A DNA stretch of 64,000 bases from Paramyrothecium sp. XJ0827 (Eukaryota > Ascomycota > Sordariomycetes > Hypocreales > Stachybotryaceae): NCBI GenBank assembly GCA_020881915.1, contig JAJFPB010000008.1:1860001-1924000 (forward strand), written 5' to 3'. Position numbers and translations under genes: made by a program. Below are positions 56,843-64,000 of this stretch, piece by piece. Each line of letters opens with the position of its first letter. Position 1 is the first letter of the stretch. The notes beneath the pieces are model-generated. The model searched no databases and was not told the origin of the DNA. It saw nothing but the letters and a program-made list of their open reading frames with translations.

Positions 56843-57186
56843 TACCGGTACATATGGATAGACAGGTTCTGCATCAACCAGACCGATGAGGCGGGTGTCA
56901 ATGCGCAGGTTTCAAAAATGGATGTTATTTACAGCAGCGCGCAGTCAACGACCATTACAGGGGCTGGAGACGGCCCAGAACATGGCCTCCCTGGCGTCTC
57001 TCCGAGATCACCAATTCAGCCATCGGCCAGAGTTGGGAAACACTTTTGGTGTCAACCCTCGAATAGCCAGTAGCCTGCATTCATCAATCCCGGTGGAGCA
57101 CCCCAGGCTGGACTGACCAAGAGGGGTTTGTATTGCGGAGGACGCTGATCTCCACAGATGATCAAATTTACTTTGAGTGTCAAAGC
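56843..57186 (+). pseudogene. HET-domain relic
   Basis: One plus-strand frame matches the central HET block: YRYIWIDRFCINQTDEAGVN, KMDVIYSSAQSTTI, GPEHGLPGVSPRS. It continues with ETLLVSTLE, an in-frame TAG, then WSTPGWTDQEGFVLRRTLIS and IYFECQS, the usual order in HET proteins of the YxxW/TYQEG type. Nothing HET-like precedes or follows, so this is a decayed fragment of about 115 codons. The stop sits where CAG or GAG would be expected. Confidence 0.75.
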
Positions 57187-58237
57187 ACGTACAGTTGTGA
57201 GGTCCGTTTCCCTCTATATGATAGAATAGCAGGATGAATATTGGGAAAGATGCACAATTCGTGGAAGGCAGGCCATGCGAGTAAGCGCGGGATACGCAAT
57301 GCGGGAGGTTCCGGTTGAATGGAAAAGATCTAGGCTTGACAATAAAACTCTTAAACAGGTAAGTCTACAGTGAAATATGTCAATTGTGGCATCACATGAG
57401 CATGTCTTGGTTGCAACAGTCGATAGCTTTTACCTAACTTAGGCTTTGTCAACGTAGTTTCCCGCCAATCCTATTTTTAGCCGTAGCGCACCGAATAGCG
57501 GCATTCCCCGGCCGGGGCTGTTAAATAGCGTTAGAAGCCCTTCTCGTATCGCCCTTCTTAAGCTCAATTACTTGGGCGTGGCAATGGCCGGCGCCGTCGA
57601 GCCAATCGTCTCGCACTGAGACTTTCCGCTTCGGATGGGACCGTTTTCGCGTGAGAAACCAAGAAGCGAAAACTCAAGATACGAAGGGAAAAAACTGTCA
57701 GCCGTGAACGTTACATGCAGCAAAGTAACATGGCATTCGCTGGACGTGCAGCAATACGAGCAGCAGCCAAACGAGACCCTCGGCAGCGCCGCTACACCCC
57801 GTGTCTGACGCAGAAGCGGGACTAGACTGACCGCTTCCCTGCCCAGCCACCGATCGTATTCCCCTCCGATCTATCCTGGTAGGCGCTTTGGCCTCGGGTG
57901 TCGCCGTCCTTCCGCCCCTGCCTCTGTGCTGAATCCAGATCCGACTAGCCCTACGGCGCTGGGCCGTGTGACCCGGCGGTACGAGGAGGGGGCGGTGCTG
58001 CAGATGCGCATCATTGGAGGCGAACATACGAGGGTTTTTCATTTTTCTGTGTCAGACAGATGCATAGTATGACGATCGTGAGCTATTGGAAAGGAAATAG
58101 TATATAATGGGGCGCTGCTATCTGTCTTTGGGTTGATCACCACCACAAAGCATTCAATCACCACTTCTACTACAGCTCAGCATCAACCAACCCGATAATT
58201 ACTCACAGTTAATTCCTTCACCCACACAACCCTCACC
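57187..58237 (+). promoter_or_regulatory. Upstream region of the PhiA-like gene
   Basis: About 1 kb without a supported gene. A TATATAATG box at 58101-58109 lies 129 bases before the start codon and is followed by a CA/CT-rich leader, as expected for a highly expressed gene. A minus-strand frame at 57698-58042 is arginine-rich and probably chance. Confidence 0.5.
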
Positions 58238-58867
58238 ATGAAGAGCACATTCATCACCGCCCTCCTGGCCGCCGGCTCCGCCGCCGCCGCGCCCACCACG
58301 TACGCGCAGCCGCCCAAGGCGCCGGCCCCGTTCGGCATCATGTCGCTGCGGTCGGCCAGCCCCATCCACTTCGGCCAGGTCAGCGCCGCGCAGAGCAACC
58401 TCTTCATCCACCTGCCCGAGCAGCACGCGACGTGCAAGGGCGCGCCGCAGAACGAGGCCACCTTCTACGTCAAGGACGACGAGCTGTTCCTGTACACGCC
58501 GCCCAAGGCGCCCAAGCAGAAGGTCTACGTCGACCGGTCCGGTATGGGTACGTTGAAGCCGCAGAGACCTGCTTTCTTTGCAGCAATGCTAATTACTGTT
58601 GTAGGCCAGGGCAATGTTGGCTACCTCACCGGCAACCAGGGCCTGCCGCGTTACGGCGAGACCAAGGGGTGGAAGGTCGAGAGCGACTACCTCTCCTTCA
58701 ACGGCGCCGGTCTGCTCGCCTGCCCCAACAGCATTGACAACGCCTGGAGCATCTGGGTTTCGGTTGGCATCGACAAGCCCGCGGGTCTCGAGGGCTGCCT
58801 GGGCTTCAACCCGAGAGTCATCCCTCTTGACAAGCCCGTCAAGTGCACCTACACCAAGCAGCAGTGA
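58238..58867 (+). CDS. PhiA-like secreted cell-wall protein
   Basis: Cell-wall protein of the phialide-development (PhiA) family found in conidiating fungi. Exons are 58238-58547 and 58605-58867, giving 190 residues. The signal peptide is residues 1-18 (TFITALLAAGSAAAA). Family features are FGIMSLRSASPIHFGQ, ATFYVKDDELFLYTP, VYVDRSGMGQG across the intron, GYLTGNQG and FNGAGLLACP with SIWVSVGID. Four cysteines (ATCKG, LLACP, EGCLG, VKCTY) could pair. Exon 1 is strongly biased to G/C-ending codons, unlike its neighbours, and the promoter has a clear TATA box; both suggest high expression. The convergent F-box gene ends 313 bases downstream. In Aspergillus, PhiA supports phialide and conidium formation; the same role here is inferred. 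Confidence 0.85.
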   Translation: MKSTFITALLAAGSAAAAPTTYAQPPKAPAPFGIMSLRSASPIHFGQVSAAQSNLFIHLPEQHATCKGAPQNEATFYVKDDELFLYTPPKAPKQKVYVDRSGMGTLKPQRPAFFAAMLITVVGQGNVGYLTGNQGLPRYGETKGWKVESDYLSFNGAGLLACPNSIDNAWSIWVSVGIDKPAGLEGCLGFNPRVIPLDKPVKCTYTKQQ

Positions 58868-59180
58868 GGTGTTTGTGGGGAGTTGACACACTTTCACGGG
58901 TATGAGTTTGCAGGGATTATTTTGCAGCGTTTTGGAAATGGCTAGACTTGTGACGATATATGATTAGAGCATACTCGGTAATGTTTAAGTATAATTTAAT
59001 GAATTGATTAATTATTTATTCAATCATATTTAGTAGAATCAATTACTGAAGTGTGATGGCTGCAGTTACAATGCAATCTTTTTATTATTATTCAATAATC
59101 ATCTATACATAATCTGGTATTCTATACCAAGGCTCTCCGCTGGCCCTGTCGATTTCCACCTCTAACCTCTTAGCCACCAT
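58868..59180. other. AT-rich convergent spacer
   Basis: 3' untranslated regions of the PhiA-like and F-box genes, very A/T-rich (58990-59110) in contrast to the G/C-rich genes on both sides. No gene is seen. Confidence 0.6.
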
Positions 59181-60354
59181 CTAGTCCTCTTCTATATCCA
59201 TCCGCCCGATAATGTCTAGCTGTAGCTGCGGCTGTTTCTTGCACGCCTCTATAATCTCCTTGGGGACCCCGTCGTCACCCTCTACGACGATGAGCCGCTC
59301 CAGCTTCCTCGCGTTAATCTCCAGGTTCTCTATGGCGTAGACAAACAGATCGGTAACCTCCTCGTCGGTGCCCAGCTCGTTGAAGAACTCGAGGGTGCGC
59401 AGCTCGGGCGGCAGGCCGACGGAGTGCATGCGCGGCTTCTTGGTGGTCTTGCCGAAGAGCTGGTGGTCCCAGTTCATGCGCAGGGTCTTGAGGACGGCGA
59501 ACTCGCGGAGGGCCAAGGCGCGGGAGCAGTGCAGGGAGGGGAAGTCGATGGTGATGGACTCGAGGGAGTGGCAGGCGGACTTGAGGGCGAGCATGTAGTC
59601 CCGGATGCTGTCGCTGCTCTCCTCGAGCTCCGGGATGGGGTCCTCGGCCTGGGTCATGACGAACTCCTTGATGGCCTTGGGGAACATGAGGAGGTCAGAG
59701 AGGGCGTCGTCGTTGAAGTCGCAGTCGATGAGATGCAGGGTGGTGAGGCCGGTGTCGTGGGGCCGCTCGATCAGGTCGAAGCCGCGGTGGTCCAGCTTGG
59801 CGCGGCGGATGACGAGGGTCTCGAGGGTGGGGTGGGCGAAGATGTGGATGTTCTCCTGCAGGTCCCAGTACTGGTCGCCGTCGGTCTGGTAGTACAGGGT
59901 GCAGCTCCGCAGGTGGGCCAGGTCGAAGGGCCCGTTGAACAGCTGGCCGATGCCGTGCAGCAGGGTGTCCGGGACGGCGATGTCGAGGGTCTCGAGGTTG
60001 GACATGGTGGAGATGGTGTGGGACAGGCTGTCAAAGGGCAGCAGGGCGCCGTGGCTGCGCGAGCCGTGGATCGGGGCGTTGGAGATGAGCCGCGACAGCT
60101 TGGAGGCGGGGTACGACAGCGTGACGCCCTGGATGGCCGAGCCGCGACGGGGCCGGCGGCGGAGCGAGTCGCTGAAGACGAGGTGCAGCTCGGGCGAGAG
60201 GAAGTGCACCGTGCGGTAGAGCACCACGTCGGCGAGCGTGTGGTAGTGGTGGTTGAGCCGCGACACGCTGCAGATGTCGCGCTTGGAGCCCTCGGCGACG
60301 GCCTCGAAGATGCGCACGAGCACCGTGTCCGGGAGCTGCGCGAGCTTGTCTGTC

Positions 60355-60389
<35 letters not shown>

Positions 60390-60473
60390 GCTGCTGTCAT
60401 TGATACTGCTGCTGCTGCTGCTCTCGCTGTCGCTGCCGGTGCCACTGCCACTGCCAGTGCCGTTGGAAGCCAT
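59181..60473 (-). CDS. F-box protein with poly-Asn tract
   Basis: Predicted substrate adaptor of an SCF ubiquitin ligase. Single exon, 430 residues. The N-terminal 40 residues are low-complexity (Gly/Ser, then eleven Asn from an AAC repeat). The F-box follows at about residues 42-90: LAQLPDTVLVRIFEAVAEGS, then ICSVSRLNHHYHTLADVVLY. The rest looks like leucine-rich-repeat-type sequence (LETLDIAVPD, LTTLHLIDCDFNDDALSDLL, LESITIDFPSL, LKTLRMNWD, LRTLEFFNEL), which would bind the target. Codon use is very G/C-rich, so the opposite strand also shows a 354-codon open frame, which I regard as a shadow. Target unknown. The start at 60473 is the only ATG near the frame's beginning. Confidence 0.78.
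60355..60390. repeat. TTG/CAA trinucleotide microsatellite
   Basis: Twelve tandem TTG units on the plus strand, read as AAC (Asn) by the F-box gene. A shorter CTG run at 60407-60422 encodes Ser just before it in the protein. Length may vary between strains. Confidence 0.9.
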
Positions 60474-61181
60474 CGTGGAGGACAATAACAAAGAGAGAAA
60501 CCAGAGTGCGACGCTACACTAGGTATGGCCAGCTCAGATTCAACCTATGGGGGCGCGTCAAGTCGAGTCAAGTCAATTCAAGTCAATGTCAAGAGAAGCC
60601 GGACGCTACTCCGCGTCGTGTCCCTCGCTTCTCACTGGCGCCGGTTCATTCGCCCCCGGAGCGTTGCATCTGCTGCAGAATCAACTCAACTCCTCACATG
60701 GGGTGCGCGCGGGTCGGTGGCGAGTCGAGCTGTGGCTTGGGGGTTTTTTTTGTGGTTGTTGCTGATCTGGTCTTTCAGGTCGATCAGGATAAGTGAAACG
60801 AAATGGGTTGATGAATGAGCCGAGGGAGGGGGAATCAATGGCGCTGCATTACCTAAGAATGTTTTATTTTTAAGCTTTGGGCTTCTCCCACAAAGGCCGT
60901 CCATCACTCACTCGGGTCTGGCGACGGGCTGAAGCTGGTTGTTAGGCAGCACGATAACAATTGATTGGACAAATACCAATAATCGAAACGTAGGGGACAT
61001 TTACTCTTGGACCTGATTCACGGTAGTGGCATATGTTGAAAAATCATAGGATGAAACCACAATCAAAATCGAATACACCACAGACATCAGTTCTTACCAC
61101 ATCCCGTCATGATAGCCACAAACACACCAATAACTTACAACCCGTCCACGCCCTGAATCAATAACACGACACCTCACCCCG
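60474..61181. other. Intergenic region with short imperfect tandem repeat
   Basis: No gene is seen. Around 60556-60595 the motif TCAAGTC recurs four or five times in slightly altered form. The remainder is the F-box promoter and the 3' flank of the GIY-YIG gene. Confidence 0.5.
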
Positions 61182-63047
61182 TCACACATTTCGCTCCTCA
61201 TCCTCCTTCCCGTCTCTCTTCCACTCCTCCTTAAAGTCGGCCACAAACATCTTCGCATTGCGTCCCGCCGTCTTCACCCACGACACACCTGCTCGCTCCC
61301 CTCTCGGCCGTACCTTGCTCCCGTCCTTTGACTGCCCAAACTCCACAGGAAACAAAGTCAACAGGACGTTCACCACCGCATCCTTTGTGTTCGCGTTCCC
61401 GTCACCGGCACCCTGGCTCGCCCCGTCGTTGCCGTCCAGCTCGGCTGTGGATGCTCGTTGTCGCCGCCGAAAGAAACCCCTGGCCTTCTCTACCTGGCGT
61501 GCCGCGCCTTGAGCGACGTTCTTTGTGAGCTTCGCGGCGTCTGTGCCATACGATTCTCTCGCCTGCTTTGTCCGTTTTCCGGAAACAGGAGCGTCTCTTG
61601 CGCTCAAAGACTCCTGCGACTCCATGCCTTCTCCAACCTCGGGTGACTGCAATCGCTCACTCATAATACTCACTTGGGATCCATCTTCGGTTCCCAACTC
61701 TCGGGAAACGTCACCTGGGCTCTCGCTTTCCGCCTGCTCATCCGACGCGGCCATCACACTTTGCAGTTTCTCCGGCGAGAACCCGCTGATGGCTTTGATT
61801 TTCTCGTGCGCGGCAGCCGACAACTTCCACGTCTGACCGTCCAGCGACTCGTACGCCGGCAGACGGACAAAGTTCTCCATGACTTCAACAGTCCCCAAGA
61901 CCAAGTCGTGCGGGGCGCGGTACAAGTCCCGGTGACCGCTCCCGCAATGCTTGCATTCAACCTCCTTGAAGTTGTGGTGGAATAGCACGGCCTTCACAAG
62001 CTTTTCAGCCTTGGCCGCTCCGAAGAACGGCCCGTCGCGGCTCTGGTAAATCAAGTTTGAGAATGCAGTGTTACATCGGCCACTCTTGCTCAGCAGCCGC
62101 TCCATCGTCTCCGCTGTATGTCCTACTTTGAACAAGCCTTTCTCCTCCTGGCTTTCGAGAATGTAGACGATGCCCTGCTTCTGCTGCGTCTTTGTCAGAG
62201 GCTTGTAGATCTCGCGGATCACTGGTGAGGGGTCGCGTATCGACCCTTGTCGCTGGAGCTTCGTCAAGCCGAAGCCGACATGCTTCGCAGATGCAGTAAC
62301 ACGATCGTCTTCGTTCTCGTCGTTATCGATGACGATAGGCTTGCTGGAATCATTGATATCTATGGCAGACATGCTCTCAGCAACCGCATTGACCTCACGG
62401 TGTGAATCGTCTTTTTCCTGCAATGATGTTTGCGACCGCGTCATTTCGTTCGTTGAGGGCTCCCCCAGTATGACTCCGGCGACGGTAGATTGAGATGTCG
62501 AGCTATCGCGGCGGCTCATGCTACTCATCATGGAAACATCCTCGATGCTATCGGTCGCAATGGAGGCATCGCGCTCCAGAGCCTCGTTGCTCGACGGAGC
62601 GATGCTCGAGCAATCGTCGCTTACTGCCACAACACTGCTCTGACTTTCGTTGCTTATCGCGGAGACAGTATCGACAGTATCGTTAGAATCGACAGTATGA
62701 GGCTCGCTCTTCGAACGGCCTTCCCTCCATTTGTTGAGGCTCCTGATGGCTGCTGGCCCATGGTGACGACGGCAATGCGAAGCAAGGAGGAACTCCTCGA
62801 GGTCCGCGAAGAATTCGTCGCTTTCGTCGCAGGCGTCTAGCAATTTGAATTTGTCGTAAATATGCTTTGCCTGTTCGGCCTGCGGCATGCTAGTGCGACA
62901 TTGCTTCTTCTCCTTGGTCGAGCTCGTCGTAGCCGGGCAGTTCACAAATATCCAGTCTTCCGGGTTCGGAAGCCGATGAGTCGCCTCGAGGACTGCGCTC
63001 ACCACTTTGAACACCGGGTGTTGAGAAACCGTAGCCGTCGCTTCCAT
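61182..63047 (-). CDS. GIY-YIG (T5orf172/MUG113-like) domain protein
   Basis: Single exon, 621 residues. Residues about 289-395 form a GIY-YIG-type domain of the T5orf172 group: GIVYILESQEEKGLFKVGHT, then RCNTAFSNLIYQSRDGPFFG, EKLVKAVLFHHNFKE, a CKHCGSGHRDLYRAP block that may bind metal, and TVEVMENFVRL. The N-terminal 120 residues are folded-looking, and the middle (120-280) is Ser/Asp/Thr-rich and disordered. The C-terminus (520-621) holds a basic RGFFRRRQRAS patch and a conserved-looking VVNVLLTLFPVEFGQ segment. Fungal genomes often carry several such proteins with unknown function; nuclease activity is plausible but untested. The start at 63047 is the first ATG; an upstream exon cannot be excluded since a frame of coding character lies at 62890-63270. 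Confidence 0.78.
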   Translation of the reverse strand: MEATATVSQHPVFKVVSAVLEATHRLPNPEDWIFVNCPATTSSTKEKKQCRTSMPQAEQAKHIYDKFKLLDACDESDEFFADLEEFLLASHCRRHHGPAAIRSLNKWREGRSKSEPHTVDSNDTVDTVSAISNESQSSVVAVSDDCSSIAPSSNEALERDASIATDSIEDVSMMSSMSRRDSSTSQSTVAGVILGEPSTNEMTRSQTSLQEKDDSHREVNAVAESMSAIDINDSSKPIVIDNDENEDDRVTASAKHVGFGLTKLQRQGSIRDPSPVIREIYKPLTKTQQKQGIVYILESQEEKGLFKVGHTAETMERLLSKSGRCNTAFSNLIYQSRDGPFFGAAKAEKLVKAVLFHHNFKEVECKHCGSGHRDLYRAPHDLVLGTVEVMENFVRLPAYESLDGQTWKLSAAAHEKIKAISGFSPEKLQSVMAASDEQAESESPGDVSRELGTEDGSQVSIMSERLQSPEVGEGMESQESLSARDAPVSGKRTKQARESYGTDAAKLTKNVAQGAARQVEKARGFFRRRQRASTAELDGNDGASQGAGDGNANTKDAVVNVLLTLFPVEFGQSKDGSKVRPRGERAGVSWVKTAGRNAKMFVADFKEEWKRDGKEDEERNV

Positions 63048-63052
63048 ACTGA

Positions 63053-63125
63053 TCAAGCGCCAGTGAAAGGCTGTCGGTAACGAACTCGTATACGCGTCGG
63101 CTCGCTGCTAGGCAATCGCGTCCAA
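63053..63125. repeat. Diverged direct duplication, copy A
   Basis: About 73 bases that recur as copy B at 63434-63506 with 11 differences, 7 of them transitions. Read on the minus strand, both copies encode the same core, RDCLAASRR followed by a DSL-LALD motif, with mostly conservative changes. Copy A lies immediately upstream of the GIY-YIG start codon. Confidence 0.7.
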
Positions 63126-63433
63126 GATAAGCGAGAAGAGAACCAGACTTTGTGTGCGCGAAACAGAGGGAAACGGTCACGCTCTGCAGCCTCCCCCCTT
63201 TCAGGTCTGGCCGCATCCATGGACCCGGTAATGAAAAGTGGCTCCTCCATGGGCGCCTTGCCTTGGTCAAGCCAGAGTTGCAACCGTTTTATGCAGTTGG
63301 TTGCTAGCAGATCACCCCTTTCGGTAGGTGATCCACAACCACGGACTTGGTGTTTCCGGTACCCTTGTCAGCCCTGTACACAGTTCTCTTACCTCGGGGC
63401 CTTTTAATTTAATTTATGCTCAGTTTGTACTAG

Positions 63434-63506
63434 TCAAGCGCCAGCGGAAGGCTATCAAGAACGAAATCGTATCCGCGTCTGCTCGCTGCTAAGCAATCGC
63501 GCCCAG
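63434..63506. repeat. Diverged direct duplication, copy B
   Basis: Second copy, offset 381 bases from copy A and in the same orientation. On the minus strand its frame ends in TAG just after the shared LALD motif, where copy A reads on into DQYG. The bases between the copies are not obviously duplicated. Confidence 0.7.
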
Positions 63507-64000
63507 CGCATCAAGAGGCCCTCTGGCGGAACGTGTAAGTGATTGAACGCAGGGCAAGGGATCGGAAAGTCTATGAAAATGGTTGCGCTGGGGGCCATAG
63601 ACTTTCTTGCTGCTTTGAATTGTACTGTTATGTACATGAGCAAAGGTTAAGATGAGGTATTACACGGCAACATGCTAAACATAGCTGACCGCTTGATTTC
63701 TGAACGCTTCTGCAATGATGACTTGTAGAATGATTTCAACCAACAGAAATCAGTAAAGATAATAGAAGGGAATAATGAATACAATGCTTACTTTAGTTGA
63801 GCTCATGGGTAAGTTCCAAGATAATGTATTCTACTGTCTTAACTTCGGACTTCATCTATGATACATGGAAACAGAAGTGCAACTGCACTGAAGAATACCC
63901 CCCAGCACTGGATGAAAGCTTTTGGGAGACCCAGAAGCCCTGCTTTATGTAGCCTTAACCCCATGCTGTAGAAGGCTATGCAGAAAAAATAGTAGAAGAG

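Larger units (their letters stand above)
63048..64000. other. Right-edge upstream region
   Basis: Besides the two duplicated blocks, no gene is supported. The last 480 bases carry only short frames; a further gene may begin beyond the window. Confidence 0.45.

Noticed and set aside
57698..58042. 114-codon minus-strand frame upstream of the PhiA-like gene
   Set aside because: Arginine-rich, low-complexity, and it overlaps a promoter region.
59424..60488. 354-codon plus-strand open frame opposite the F-box gene
   Set aside because: Its Val/Gly/Glu-rich sequence is the mirror of G/C-biased codons of the F-box gene, and it has no domain.
1..64000. CRISPR arrays, rRNA, tRNA genes and intact transposons
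   Set aside because: No regularly spaced repeats, rRNA cores, tRNA boxes in pairs, reverse-transcriptase or transposase motifs were noticed by eye; a tRNAscan or repeat search would be decisive.

Overview
The window looks like nuclear DNA of a filamentous ascomycete (Pezizomycotina). Genes are split by short introns of about 50-100 bases with GTRNGT donors, CTAAC/CTGAC-like branch sites and YAG acceptors. The families fit: a CFEM/PTH11-type receptor, an ankyrin-HET protein, a PhiA-like wall protein, a Vps62-like protein, an NmrA-like protein and a DMATS-fold prenyltransferase. The class (Sordariomycetes seems likely) is an impression, not a measurement. Exon boundaries were worked out by hand from reading frame and splice consensus.

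Region 1 (383-11712) is a compact secondary-metabolite cluster: MFS exporter, SAM methyltransferase, glutathione S-transferase, cytochrome P450, aromatic (DMATS-type) prenyltransferase and a PLP-dependent ACC-synthase-like enzyme of the C-S lyase type. GST plus ACCS-like lyase plus methyltransferase plus P450 plus MFS is the sulfur-installing toolkit of epipolythiodioxopiperazine (gliotoxin/sirodesmin) pathways, and the prenyltransferase is a sirodesmin-like addition. No NRPS, dipeptidase, gamma-glutamyl hydrolase, thioredoxin reductase or pathway regulator is visible. The cluster therefore either continues off the left edge or is an unusual reduced pathway. Promoters in it share CCGG elements flanked by ACTC/GAGT.

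Region 2 (12753-31816) holds a glutaminyl-tRNA synthetase with an 8-base microexon, a Vps62-like membrane protein, a secreted GDSL esterase, a short-chain dehydrogenase, a small repeat-containing hydrophilic protein, a 108-residue unknown protein and an NmrA-like protein. Between them lie decayed genes with in-frame stops and frameshifts (a BBE-type FAD oxidase, a sugar transporter and an acidic-tail protein), so this stretch is accumulating pseudogenes.

Region 3 (31917-45371) is dominated by a 1,689-residue ankyrin-repeat/HET protein, followed by a CFEM-7TM receptor, a 4.9-kb stretch with no recognisable gene, and a small secreted Gly/Asn/Ser-rich protein.

Region 4 (46498-64000) carries a membrane-anchored lectin-like beta-propeller protein, a trypsin-fold protease with a long unassigned C-terminal part, a second P450, an esterase of the siderophore-esterase type, a HET-domain relic, a PhiA-like wall protein, an F-box protein, and a GIY-YIG (T5orf172-like) protein with a diverged 73-base duplication upstream of it.
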